A stretch of 64,000 bases of DNA from Rhodococcus sp. KBS0724 (GCF_005938745.2 NZ_VCBX02000001.1:4354501-4418500); one strand, 5' to 3'; positions 18,834 to 27,461 are shown, counted from the stretch's first letter. The notes: generated by a model from the letters alone, not told the origin. Program-made: numbers and translations.

Positions 18834-18839
18834 AAGATA
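18834..18839 (-). promoter_or_regulatory. Putative -10 element for the PtpB-like gene
   Basis: On the minus strand TATCTT ends 7 nt before the ATG at 18826, in the leaderless position. Confidence 0.45.
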
Positions 18840-18900
18840 CTCACCATGGTGCACAGGACAATTGCGACTGAGCGATCTCCCGTAATTGCTGCGCTACATT

Positions 18901-18921
18901 TCCGAAACATGTTCGGATAAT
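18901..18921 (+). promoter_or_regulatory. Inverted repeat overlapping the purine operon promoter
   Basis: TCCGAA-ACATG-TTCGGA (18901-18917) overlaps a GATAAT (18916-18921) that ends 9 nt before the uraD start. A regulator bound here would block the -10 region of the urate operon. Which regulator binds is unknown; spacing is one base short of an actinobacterial SOS box. Confidence 0.45.
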
Positions 18922-18930
18922 GCTGTGGAC

Positions 18931-19449
18931 ATGCCTACAACGAATTCCAGTGGTCTCGATGCGTTCAACGCACTCGCTGACCAGTCGGCGGCGTCGGCAC
19001 TGCTCGAATGCTGTCACTCGGACTCCTGGGCGGGCGCGCTCGCGGCGGCGCGGCCTTTCGAGAGCGTCGACGCTCTGCTGGAGTGCGCGGATTCCGTGCT
19101 GCGCGACCTACCCGAATCAGAGATCGACAAGGCCCTCGCGGGGCACCCTCGTATCGGTGAGCGCACCGATAGTGCGTCGTCGAGCCGGGAACAGGCCGCG
19201 GTATCCACCGCCGGCGACGACGTTCTCGAGCAGTTGCGGATCAAGAACGCCGAGTACGAGGGCAAGTTCGCGCACGTCTATCTGGTCTGTGCGAGCGGCC
19301 GGTCGGCCACCGAACTTCTCGACGTTCTCGGCAAGCGCCTGGGAAACGACCCGGAGACCGAACGCCGCGTGCTACGAATCGAGTTGGCCGCTATCAATCG
19401 CATCAGACTCACTCGTCTGATCGACTCGTTGTCCGGAGATGACGCATGA
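18931..19449 (+). CDS. uraD: OHCU decarboxylase
   Basis: This 172-aa protein decarboxylates 2-oxo-4-hydroxy-4-carboxy-5-ureidoimidazoline to S-allantoin, the last step of urate breakdown to allantoin. Family features seen are ECCHSDSWAGALAAARPF, the catalytic-His segment GHPRIGE, SREQAAV, and the C-terminal EL-x-x-I-x-x-x-R-L. The ATG at 18931 is used because the conserved N-terminal helix begins there. It is the first gene of a six-gene operon and overlaps uraH by 4 nt (ATGA). Confidence 0.94.
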   Translation: MPTTNSSGLDAFNALADQSAASALLECCHSDSWAGALAAARPFESVDALLECADSVLRDLPESEIDKALAGHPRIGERTDSASSSREQAAVSTAGDDVLEQLRIKNAEYEGKFAHVYLVCASGRSATELLDVLGKRLGNDPETERRVLRIELAAINRIRLTRLIDSLSGDDA

Positions 19450-19775
19450 GCAAGGTACTGAGTACGCACGTCCTCGATTCGACAACCGGCAACCCGGCGC
19501 AGGGTGTCCACGTCCAGCTCTGTGCGTCGGACGGTTCACCGATTTCGCAGGCCGAGACCGACTCCGACGGCCGGGTCGCCGAACTTGCCACAGCCGGCCT
19601 GACTCCCGGCATCTACCGCCTGATCTTCGACACCGGAACATATTTCGAGTCGATCGGACAGGAATCCTTCTATCCGGAAGTGACAGTGACCTTCCGGATC
19701 GACAACACGAGCCGTGGGTATCACGTCCCGCTGTTGCTGTCCCCCTTTGCCTATTCCACCTATCGCGGAAGCTGA
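19446..19775 (+). CDS. uraH: 5-hydroxyisourate hydrolase (transthyretin-like)
   Basis: This 109-aa protein opens 5-hydroxyisourate to OHCU. It shows the transthyretin-related N-terminus LSTHVLDSTTGNPAQGV, the middle motif YFESIGQESFYPEV, and the diagnostic C-terminal tetrapeptide YRGS that separates true HIU hydrolases from transthyretins. It lies between the decarboxylase and the uricase, and all three consecutive steps of urate to allantoin are thus adjacent. Confidence 0.95.
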   Translation: MSKVLSTHVLDSTTGNPAQGVHVQLCASDGSPISQAETDSDGRVAELATAGLTPGIYRLIFDTGTYFESIGQESFYPEVTVTFRIDNTSRGYHVPLLLSPFAYSTYRGS

Positions 19776-19783
19776 GAACCACT

Positions 19784-20716
19784 GTGAACACCATCAACAC
19801 GACCGCCGCACCGCTCTCCGGAACCATCGAACTCACGGGGCATCAGTACGGCAAAGCCGAGAACCGGGTAGTCCGGATCTACCGCGACACCCCTCGCCAC
19901 GAGATTCACGACGTCAACGTCTCCACTTGTCTGCGAGGCGATTTCGCCGATGCGTATCTCACCGGTGATCAGTCGAAGGTGCTTCCCACCGACACGCAGA
20001 AGCAGACCGCATACGCGTACGCCAAGGAGAAGGGGCTGATCTCGATCGAGTCGTACGGACTCGAACTCGCATCGCATTTTGTCGACGACATCGAACCGGT
20101 GACGGGCGCCCGGATCGAGATCGAGGAGTACGCCTGGGAGCGCGCGGTGGTCGACGGCGCCGAGCACGATCACACGTGGATTCGTAAGGGCCAGGAAGTG
20201 CGCACCGCCTCGATCACGCACGACGACACCGGAACCTGGGTGATCGGCGGCCTGAAGGACCTGGTTCTGCTCAAGTCCACCGGCAGTGAGTTCTCCGGGT
20301 TCCTGCAGGACCCGTACACCGTCCTCGAACCCACGCAGGACCGCGTCATGGCCACGACGCTGGTGGCGCAGTGGCGATTTGTCACCACCGACGTCGACTG
20401 GGAAGCGGTGTACGTCGCCGTCAAGGCCCAAATCGTCAAGCAGTTCGCGACGGTGCACTCACTTGCACTGCAGCAGACACTTTTTCAGATCGCCAAGGCA
20501 ATCCTCGAGGAGTTCCCGATCATTGCCGAGGTGCGGTTGTCCGCACCCAACAAGCATCACTTCGATTACGCGCTCGGCCGTTTCGGAATCGAGAACGACA
20601 ACGAGGTGTTCCATGCCGCGGATCGCCCGTACGGTCTGATCCAGGCTGCCGTCAGCCGCTCGGACGCGCCGGACGCCGGCCCGTCGTGGACCACCTACGC
20701 CGGATGGCTTTCGTGA
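19784..20716 (+). CDS. uox: Urate oxidase (cofactor-free uricase)
   Basis: This 310-aa protein oxidises urate with O2 to 5-hydroxyisourate and H2O2. Both T-fold halves are present: HQYGKAENRVVRIYRD at the N-terminus, VLPTDTQKQTAYAYAKE with the substrate-side Thr, and the C-terminal APNKHHFDY segment. The length matches bacterial uricases. The GTG at 19784 is chosen because it lies 8 bp after uraH and just before the conserved region. Its end overlaps the next gene by up to 13 nt. No catalase gene is nearby to remove the H2O2. Confidence 0.95.
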   Translation: MNTINTTAAPLSGTIELTGHQYGKAENRVVRIYRDTPRHEIHDVNVSTCLRGDFADAYLTGDQSKVLPTDTQKQTAYAYAKEKGLISIESYGLELASHFVDDIEPVTGARIEIEEYAWERAVVDGAEHDHTWIRKGQEVRTASITHDDTGTWVIGGLKDLVLLKSTGSEFSGFLQDPYTVLEPTQDRVMATTLVAQWRFVTTDVDWEAVYVAVKAQIVKQFATVHSLALQQTLFQIAKAILEEFPIIAEVRLSAPNKHHFDYALGRFGIENDNEVFHAADRPYGLIQAAVSRSDAPDAGPSWTTYAGWLS

Positions 20717-22101
20717 CCGACTTCGTCATCAACAGTGCAAACTCCGTGACCGACTTCGTCATCACGGGTGCGCACGTCGTCACGATGGACGGCGCCCGCA
20801 CCGAATTCACCGACGGATACGTCGCCGTCACCGGGAACACGATCAGCGCCATCGGGCGCGGGCCCGCCCCGGAGTTTCCCGGGGCACAGACCGTCGACGC
20901 CCGCGGTTGCCTCGTCACGCCGGGTCTGGTGAACACCCACCACCATCTGTACCAGTGGATCACTCGCGGCCTGGCTGCCGATTCGACGTTGTTCCAGTGG
21001 CTGACCACCCTGTACCCGATCTGGGCGGGCATCGACGCCGACGCCGTGCACACAGCCGCGACCGGTGGCCTCGCTGCGTTGGCAAAAACGGGATGCACCA
21101 CCACCACCGATCATCACTACGTGGTTCCACGCGATGCCGGTGACGTGTTCGAAGCGGAGATCACGGCGGCAGCTCAGGTTGGTCTGCGATTCCATCCGAC
21201 TCGTGGGTCGATGGACCTCGGGCAGAGTTCTGGTGGACTACCACCCGATCACGTGGTGGAAAAGCTGGACGACATCCTCGCAGGCACCGCATCCGTCATC
21301 GACCGGTGGCACGACCCCAGCCCCGATTCGATGCTGCGAATCGCGGTGGCGCCATGCTCCCCGTTCTCGGTCACCGAGGCGTTACTCCGGGAGTCCGCGG
21401 TTCTGGCCCGCGAGGCCGGCGTCCGGATGCACACGCATTTGGCGGAGACCCTGGATGAGCAGGACTTCTGCGCAGAACTGTTCGGATGTACTCCGATGGA
21501 GTACATGGAGCGAGTCGGTTGGGTCGGCCCGGACGTGTGGTTCGCGCACGCCGTCCACCTCGACGATTCCGCGATTGAAACGATGGCACGCACGGGAACC
21601 GCTGCGGCACACTGCCCTACGTCCAATGCGCGACTCGGCGCCGGGATAGCCCGCACCCGCGAATTACTCGACGCCGGCGTCACGATCGGGCTCGGAGTCG
21701 ACGGCGCAGCCAGCAACGAGGCGTGCAGTCTGGTCGAGGAATCACGTCACGCCCTGCTTTTCGCCCGCGCACGCGGCGGCCCCCAGGCTCTGACGGTTCG
21801 CACCGCACTGGAACTCGGGACAATCGGGGGCGCGCGGGTTCTCGGCCGTGAGCACGAGATCGGCTCCCTCGAAGTGGGAAAACTGGCCGACCTCGCGGTG
21901 TGGGATCTGAACACACTCGCGCACACCGGAATCACCGACCCGGTCGCGGCATTGGTACTCGGCTCGACACCACCACTGAAACTGCTGATGGTGAACGGAG
22001 CGGTTGTTGTCGCAGGCGATCGGGTAACCACAATCGACGAGGACGTCGTCGCATCGGACGTCGCTCGCGCACACCTCGACCTGGTGCGAAAGGCCGGGTG
22101 A
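20704..22101 (+). CDS. 8-oxoguanine deaminase-like amidohydrolase
   Basis: This ~465-aa metal-dependent amidohydrolase has the HxH metal motif (NTHHHLYQ, His ~79/81), a HTHLAET metal/catalytic segment, and DGAASNEA holding the catalytic Asp. The stretch RGSMDLGQSSGGLPPD is, as I recall, a mark of the 8-oxoguanine deaminase branch within the AtzB/TrzN-like group. The product of 8-oxoguanine deamination is urate, which fits its place after uricase. Three in-frame starts are possible: ATG 20704, GTG 20713 and GTG 20746. The last two lie in a duplicated 19-bp segment. Guanine deaminase activity is an alternative. Confidence 0.82.
   Translation: MAFVTDFVINSANSVTDFVITGAHVVTMDGARTEFTDGYVAVTGNTISAIGRGPAPEFPGAQTVDARGCLVTPGLVNTHHHLYQWITRGLAADSTLFQWLTTLYPIWAGIDADAVHTAATGGLAALAKTGCTTTTDHHYVVPRDAGDVFEAEITAAAQVGLRFHPTRGSMDLGQSSGGLPPDHVVEKLDDILAGTASVIDRWHDPSPDSMLRIAVAPCSPFSVTEALLRESAVLAREAGVRMHTHLAETLDEQDFCAELFGCTPMEYMERVGWVGPDVWFAHAVHLDDSAIETMARTGTAAAHCPTSNARLGAGIARTRELLDAGVTIGLGVDGAASNEACSLVEESRHALLFARARGGPQALTVRTALELGTIGGARVLGREHEIGSLEVGKLADLAVWDLNTLAHTGITDPVAALVLGSTPPLKLLMVNGAVVVAGDRVTTIDEDVVASDVARAHLDLVRKAG
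20713..20764 (+). repeat. Duplicated start-codon segment
   Basis: GTGACCGACTTCGTCATCA occurs at 20713-20731 and again at 20746-20764, a 33-bp period. The result is VTDFVI twice at the N-terminus of the amidohydrolase. Each copy brings a GTG that could serve as a start codon; the first overlaps the uricase stop as GTGA. Confidence 0.8.
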
Positions 22102-22916
22102 GCGACGCAATGGATCTGCACACCGTCGATCAGGTTCTGGTACCGGCCACGCGGACCGATCTTCCCGGTCCGTCGACCGGTGTCGGATTCATCGGGGGCG
22201 GCACCTGGCTGTACTCGGAACCGCAACCCCATCTGAGCACTCTTGTCGATCTGGCCGGTTTCGGCTGGGAACCGCTCATCGTCAACGAGCGCGGCCTCGA
22301 AATCGCCGCGACGTGCACGATCGAAGAGCTGTGCCGCTCGGAACTCTCGGGGCAGTTCCGGGCCGCACAGTTGTTTCGGGACTGCGCGGACGCACTATTG
22401 GCATCGTGGAAAGTGTTGCGCCACGCCACCGTCGGCGGAAATATCGCACTGTCGTTTCCCGCCGGCGCCATGACAACGATGGCCGTCACTCTCGATGGCG
22501 AACTGACCGTCTGGAGTCCGTGCGGGCGTGAGTACCGAGTGGCCGTGAAGGATTTTGTGACCGGGAACGGCACGAACTCGCTGGCCGTCGGCGAGATCAT
22601 TCGGAGCATCACGCTCCCCACCCGGTCGCTGCTCGCGCGCACCGCGCTACGCAAGCTGGCTCAGACCTCGCTCGGGCGGTCTGCGGTTGTCGTGGCGGGC
22701 CGAAAAGACGTCGCGGGCTTCACGCTCAGTGTCACAGCAGCGACGCAGCGACCCCACGTCTTGCGATTCGACGCGCACCCGACCGCTGCGGAACTGGCCG
22801 AATCACTACGCCTGATTCCGAACGACGAATTTTTCACGGACGTCCACGGCAGCGCCCCCTGGCGCGAGTCGATGACAGCACTACTGGCCGAAGAGGTCAG
22901 GGAGGAACTCACATGA
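22098..22916 (+). CDS. Xanthine dehydrogenase FAD-binding subunit
   Basis: This 272-aa protein matches the FAD-binding (medium) subunit of molybdenum hydroxylases. The FAD pyrophosphate loop is GFIGGGTWLY, and the second motif RHATVGGNIALSFPAGA corresponds to the usual T-x-G-G-N-I/L. It passes electrons from the Fe-S centres to NAD+. The GTG at 22098 overlaps the previous stop by 4 nt; an ATG at 22110 is an alternative. The gene overlaps the Mo/Fe-S subunit by 4 nt. Confidence 0.88.
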   Translation: MSDAMDLHTVDQVLVPATRTDLPGPSTGVGFIGGGTWLYSEPQPHLSTLVDLAGFGWEPLIVNERGLEIAATCTIEELCRSELSGQFRAAQLFRDCADALLASWKVLRHATVGGNIALSFPAGAMTTMAVTLDGELTVWSPCGREYRVAVKDFVTGNGTNSLAVGEIIRSITLPTRSLLARTALRKLAQTSLGRSAVVVAGRKDVAGFTLSVTAATQRPHVLRFDAHPTAAELAESLRLIPNDEFFTDVHGSAPWRESMTALLAEEVREELT

Positions 22917-25609
22917 AGTACTCCGTCGACGGGGTTCCCCGCGACGACGAACCGCGTCCGGGACAGTGTTTGCGGACGTTCCTGCGCGAGCACGGCACCA
23001 CGTCCGTCAAGAAAGGCTGCGACGCCGGAGATTGCGGCGCGTGTTCGGTGCTGCTGGACGGCACCCCGACCCATTCGTGCATCTTCCCGGCGCACCGCGT
23101 CGGCGGACACGAGATTGTGACCGCAACCGGACTCGGCACCGAAGGTGCTCTGCACCCGACGCAACAGGCGTTTGTCGACGCCGGCGGATTTCAGTGTGGT
23201 TTCTGCACCGCAGGCATGGTCGTGACGGCGTCGGCGCTCACGTGTGCACAGAAGGCGAACCTGCCGCAGTCGATGAAGGGAAACCTGTGCCGCTGCACAG
23301 GATATCGCTCGATCCGCGACGCCTTGGCTGGAACGAAGAACATCGAAAACGTGGATCGCGACGCGGCGCAGGGACGTTCGGTTGCGGCCCCGGCATCGAG
23401 TCGAATCGTCACCGGAACGGAACCTTTCACGCTGGATCTGGCCGAAGGCGACGTCCCGTCCGGCCTGACACACGCGGCGGTCCTCAGCAGCCCACACCCC
23501 CATGCATACATCAAGAACATCAACACTGCGGCAGCGCAGTCCGCGCCCGGCGTCGTTGCCATCCTGACCTATCTCGACAGCCCGGATGTTCTCTTTTCCA
23601 CGGCACGCCATCAGGACCGCAGCGACGACCCGGACGACACCCGCATCTTCGACCGCACCGTGCGTTTCATCGGTCAGCGAGTTGCCGCCGTCATCGCAGA
23701 AACACCGCGGGACGCGCAGCGTGCATTGGCATTGATCGAGGTCGACTTCGAGGTTCGCGCCGCGGTGTTCGATCCCGAGCCGGCGCGCTCGCCCGGCGCG
23801 CCGCTTCTGCACGCGGACAAGGATGTTGCTGCGCGTATCGCCGAGCCGGCGCGCAACGTCGTCGCCGCCCTGCACGACGGCGTGGGCGATGTCGAGAAAG
23901 CGCTCCGTGCATCCGCTGCCGTCGTCGAAGGCACCTGGCAGACTGCTCGCGTTCAGCATGTCGCCATGGAAACCCACGCCGCGGTGGGCTGGCTGGACTC
24001 AGGTGGCCGGCTTGTCATTCGCAGCAGCACGCAGGTGCCGTTCCTGGTTCGCGACGAGCTGGCGCACATCTTCGGTCTCGCCCGCGAGGAAGTCCGTGTG
24101 TTCACCGCGCGTGTGGGCGGCGGTTTCGGCGGCAAGCAGGAAATGCTGACCGAGGACCTGGTTGCCCTTGCCGTCCGGAAGACCCAGCGGCCGGTCCAGT
24201 ACGAGTTCAGCCGCAGCGATCAGTTCACGACGGCCCCGTCGCGGCATCCCATGCGGGTGTCTGTCCGGCTGGGCGCTGACGAGCACGGCCGTCTGAGCGC
24301 GCTGGCGATCGACGTCCTCTCCGACGCCGGGGCGTACGGCAATCATTCGGTCGGAGTGATGTTCCACGGCTGCGCGGAATCGATTGCCGTCTACCGTTGC
24401 CCGAACAAACGCGTCGACGCCGAGGCGGTGTACACGAACAACGTGCCGTCTGGTGCGTTCCGCGGCTACGGCCTGGGGCAGATCATCTTTGCCGTCGAAT
24501 CCGCGATGGATCAGCTTGCTCGGAAAGTCGGTATCGACCCGTTCGAATTCCGTCGGCGCAACGTGGTGGTTCCGGGAGACGACTTCGTGGACTGGCACGT
24601 CGAGGACGGCGACCTCGAGTTCGGAAGTTACGGTCTCGACCAGTGTCTTGACCTGGTCGAGCGCGCGCTGTCGAGTGGACGAGGACTGCCGTCGCCCGAC
24701 GGACACCGATGGCGAACCGGGCAGGGCATGGCTGTCGCGATGATCGCCACGATCCCGCCCCGCGGACATTTTGCCGACACCACGGTCACCCTCGAATCCG
24801 ACGGGCGGTACGTGGTTCGGATCGGCACAGCCGAATTCGGTAACGGGACAACAACAGTGCATCACCAGATAGCCGCCACCGAGTTGCGCACCACGGTGGA
24901 TCGCATTGTGATCGCTCAATCCGACACCGATATCGGCGGACACGACACCGGGGCCTTCGGCTCGGCCGGCACGGTCGTGGCGGGCAAGGCTCTCCAGATC
25001 GCGTGCGAGCGCCTGCGCGATCGGATACTCGCACGCGCACAGTCCATGGGTGGGCATGCGGTCGAACTCACCGCGGACGGCGTCACCACCACAACCGATC
25101 TCATCGGATTCCCGGCGCTCCTCGACGGCGGACCGCTCGCGGCGGACGGGCACCACGACGGCTCGCCGCGGTCGGTGGCGTTCAACGTCCACGGATTTCG
25201 GGTCGCGGTGGATACCGCAACGGGCCGGGTGGTCATTCTGCAGTCGGTCCAGGCCGCTGACGCCGGTACCGTGCTGAACCCGGCGCAATTGCGTGGTCAG
25301 GTGGAAGGTGGTGTGGGACAAGCACTCGGCGCGGCACTGTTCGAGGAAATCGTCATAGAGGACGGGCGCGTGGTGAATCCGCAACTGCGCAACTATCACG
25401 TTCCGCAGTTGGCTGATCTCCCGATCACGGAGGTACTTTTTGCCGACACTTACGACAAGTTGGGACCATTCGGCGCCAAGTCCATGAGCGAAGCGCCGTT
25501 CAATCCCGTTGCCCCGGCGCTGGCCAATGCCATCTTCGACGCGGTGGGTGTTCGGTGCCGTGCCACTCCCATGACACCGGATCGGATCTGGGCTCAGCTC
25601 ACCTCGTAA
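22913..25609 (+). CDS. Xanthine dehydrogenase, fused 2Fe-2S and molybdopterin subunit
   Basis: This 898-aa protein fuses two subunits that are usually separate. Residues 1-~150 are the Fe-S part: plant-ferredoxin Cys at 36, 41, 44 and 56, then CGFC at 95-98 and CRC at 126-128. From ~170 onward comes the molybdopterin domain with GGGFGGK, an FRGYG segment and the C-terminal GAKSMSEAP, whose Glu is the expected catalytic base. It should oxidise hypoxanthine/xanthine to urate for the uricase upstream. Together with the FAD gene it makes a two-gene enzyme. Its 3' end overlaps lat by 16 bp. Another purine-like substrate remains possible. Confidence 0.88.
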   Translation: MKYSVDGVPRDDEPRPGQCLRTFLREHGTTSVKKGCDAGDCGACSVLLDGTPTHSCIFPAHRVGGHEIVTATGLGTEGALHPTQQAFVDAGGFQCGFCTAGMVVTASALTCAQKANLPQSMKGNLCRCTGYRSIRDALAGTKNIENVDRDAAQGRSVAAPASSRIVTGTEPFTLDLAEGDVPSGLTHAAVLSSPHPHAYIKNINTAAAQSAPGVVAILTYLDSPDVLFSTARHQDRSDDPDDTRIFDRTVRFIGQRVAAVIAETPRDAQRALALIEVDFEVRAAVFDPEPARSPGAPLLHADKDVAARIAEPARNVVAALHDGVGDVEKALRASAAVVEGTWQTARVQHVAMETHAAVGWLDSGGRLVIRSSTQVPFLVRDELAHIFGLAREEVRVFTARVGGGFGGKQEMLTEDLVALAVRKTQRPVQYEFSRSDQFTTAPSRHPMRVSVRLGADEHGRLSALAIDVLSDAGAYGNHSVGVMFHGCAESIAVYRCPNKRVDAEAVYTNNVPSGAFRGYGLGQIIFAVESAMDQLARKVGIDPFEFRRRNVVVPGDDFVDWHVEDGDLEFGSYGLDQCLDLVERALSSGRGLPSPDGHRWRTGQGMAVAMIATIPPRGHFADTTVTLESDGRYVVRIGTAEFGNGTTTVHHQIAATELRTTVDRIVIAQSDTDIGGHDTGAFGSAGTVVAGKALQIACERLRDRILARAQSMGGHAVELTADGVTTTTDLIGFPALLDGGPLAADGHHDGSPRSVAFNVHGFRVAVDTATGRVVILQSVQAADAGTVLNPAQLRGQVEGGVGQALGAALFEEIVIEDGRVVNPQLRNYHVPQLADLPITEVLFADTYDKLGPFGAKSMSEAPFNPVAPALANAIFDAVGVRCRATPMTPDRIWAQLTS

Positions 25610-26928
25610 GCCCGCAAGACCCGCTCGATCGCGTCCACCGCTGCGTCCAACTCACCGGTTGTCACGGTCAGCGGTGGACGGAACCGGATTCCCCGCCGCC
25701 CGCTCGGCAGGACGAGAACATGCTCGTTCTCGCGCAGTTCGGCCACCACTCGGTCGCGTAAGTCGCTACTGCTCAGGGTGATAGCGCACAGCAGGCCGCG
25801 CCCGCGGGGTTCGGTGACGTCGTCGAACATCTCGCTCGTCGCGGTCAGCCGCGCAAGGAGGTGCGCGCCGGTGAATCGAACCCGGTCGATCAATCGGTCG
25901 CGTTCGATGACTTCGAAAATACGCCGGGCGCGCACCATGTCGGTGAGATTGCCGCCCCAGGTCGAGTTGATTCGCGAGCTGACGTGGAAGACGTTGTCCG
26001 GCACTTCGTCGACACGGCCGCCGGCCATGATGCCGCAGACTTGAGTCTTCTTCCCGAAGGCAACGACGTCCGGCGTCAACCCCAATTGCTGGTAGGCCCA
26101 GGCAGTTCCGGTTGTTCCGCACCCGGTCTGCACTTCGTCGAGGACAAACAAGGTGTCGTTCTCGTGGCACATGTCCTGCATTGCCTGGAGAAACTGCGGC
26201 CGGAAATGGTGGTCACCGCCCTCTCCCTGGATGGGTTCGGCGATGAAACAGGCGATGTCGTGCGGATTCTCGTGAAATGCGCGGCGGGCCTGCGCCAGGC
26301 TGCCTTGCTCGACTGCCTCGACGTCACGTCCGTCCGCGAGATACGGCGAGTCGATCCGCGGCCAGTCGAACTTGGGGAAGCGGGCAACCTTTCCCGGATC
26401 CGTATTGGTAAGCGACATCGTATAGCCACTGCGCCCGTGGAACGCCTCGGTCAAATGCAGGACTTTGGTCCCGAGATCCGGTGAGCGCCCGGCACTTTCG
26501 TTCAGCCTGCTCTTCCAGTCGAACGCCACTTTGAGCGCGTTCTCCACAGCAAGTGCGCCACCGTCGACAAAAAACAGGTGCGGCAACGCCGGGTCGCCAA
26601 GCACCCGGACGAAGGCCTCGACGAATCGAGCCATAGCCACGCTGTAGATGTCGGAATTGCTCGGTTTGTTTGCTGCAACCATTGCCAATTCGCGCGCGAA
26701 CGCCTCGTCATCGGCGACGTCGGGATGGTTCATTCCGAGCGCGGATGACCCGAAGAACCCGAACATGTCCAGATAGTCGACACCGGTGCGGAGATCTCGT
26801 AGATACACACCGTGTGAGCGCTCGAGATCGAGAACCAGATCAAATCCGTCCGTGAGAATACTGGCGGACAGAACCTCGAACACCGGGAAATCCGCACTGC
26901 CGCCGAAGCCTTGCGTCGCGGTACTCAT
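25594..26928 (-). CDS. lat: L-lysine 6-transaminase (LAT)
   Basis: This 444-aa class III PLP aminotransferase moves the epsilon-amino group of lysine to 2-oxoglutarate, giving aminoadipate semialdehyde/piperideine-6-carboxylate. It shows the PLP-phosphate region, LDEVQTGCGTTG, and the PLP-Lys segment FGKKTQVCG (Lys 293/294), which matches my memory of Rv3290c. ATG 26928 is chosen because a TAATCT hexamer ends 6 nt before it, in the leaderless position. The lrp gene lies directly upstream on the same strand, as in M. tuberculosis. The gene is convergent with, and overlaps, the xanthine dehydrogenase gene. Confidence 0.93.
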   Translation of the reverse strand: MSTATQGFGGSADFPVFEVLSASILTDGFDLVLDLERSHGVYLRDLRTGVDYLDMFGFFGSSALGMNHPDVADDEAFARELAMVAANKPSNSDIYSVAMARFVEAFVRVLGDPALPHLFFVDGGALAVENALKVAFDWKSRLNESAGRSPDLGTKVLHLTEAFHGRSGYTMSLTNTDPGKVARFPKFDWPRIDSPYLADGRDVEAVEQGSLAQARRAFHENPHDIACFIAEPIQGEGGDHHFRPQFLQAMQDMCHENDTLFVLDEVQTGCGTTGTAWAYQQLGLTPDVVAFGKKTQVCGIMAGGRVDEVPDNVFHVSSRINSTWGGNLTDMVRARRIFEVIERDRLIDRVRFTGAHLLARLTATSEMFDDVTEPRGRGLLCAITLSSSDLRDRVVAELRENEHVLVLPSGRRGIRFRPPLTVTTGELDAAVDAIERVLRAYEVS

Positions 26929-26934
26929 ACGCAA

Positions 26935-26940
26935 AGATTA
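26935..26940 (-). promoter_or_regulatory. Putative -10 element for lat
   Basis: On the minus strand TAATCT ends 6 nt before the lat ATG. The same TTAATCTTYGCG block occurs before lrp, which suggests a shared promoter type or shared control. The 59-bp lrp-lat gap is AT-rich, as expected for an Lrp target. Confidence 0.5.
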
Positions 26941-26993
26941 AGTCAAAATTATTGCCATGTCGATGATTCGATGGAAAAATTACTGCAGATTGG

Positions 26994-27455
26994 TCATTCG
27001 TCGTAAAATGTTTGAAGAATGACCGTACTACGGGTGCTCACATTGGCCGCCGTCCGGATCTCCTGCAACAACGCCTCCAACGCCCGAGGCGAGGCGACCC
27101 GAACCAGGAGCACGTAGCTTTCGGCCCCGGCTACCGAGTGGCAGGACACCACTTGGGGCAAGTGCCGAAGCCTGGCCGGCGCATCGTCGGGCTGAGAAGG
27201 GTCCAGAGGGGAGATCGCGACAAATGCCGATAGATTCTGACCTACGGCTTCCGGATCGATCTTGGCCGAGTATCCCCGGATCACGTTACGCGATTCAAGC
27301 CGACGCACCCGCGATTGCACAGCCGAGATCGACAATCCCGCTTTGTCGGCAAGACTCGCCAAAGTGGCACGCCCGTCCACAACGAGCTCTCGAATCAACA
27401 ACTTGTCCGTGTCGTCGACCGGAGGAATACCGCCGTCATTCTGTTCGTCACCCAC
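26994..27455 (-). CDS. lrpA: Lrp/AsnC-family transcriptional regulator (LrpA-like)
   Basis: This 153-aa protein has an N-terminal helix-turn-helix (LASLADKAGLSISAVQSRVRRLE) and a C-terminal RAM ligand-binding domain (VVSCHSVAGAESYVLLVRV). It lies between lat and the DUF1338/pcd pair, divergent from the latter, so it is well placed to control both halves of lysine breakdown. M. tuberculosis Rv3291c is a lysine-responsive regulator of lat. The GTG at 27455 is preceded by TAATCT at 6 nt. Confidence 0.92.
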   Translation of the reverse strand: MGDEQNDGGIPPVDDTDKLLIRELVVDGRATLASLADKAGLSISAVQSRVRRLESRNVIRGYSAKIDPEAVGQNLSAFVAISPLDPSQPDDAPARLRHLPQVVSCHSVAGAESYVLLVRVASPRALEALLQEIRTAANVSTRSTVILQTFYDE

Positions 27456-27461
27456 CCGCGA

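Noticed and set aside
18901..18917. LexA/SOS box before uraD
   Set aside because: The half-sites CGAA and TTCG are there, but the spacing is one base short of the N4 form and the genes are not repair genes; it is kept only as an unassigned operator.
20713..20764. Evidence for a pseudogene at the deaminase start
   Set aside because: The duplication is in frame and the whole active site follows intact, so the gene should be functional.
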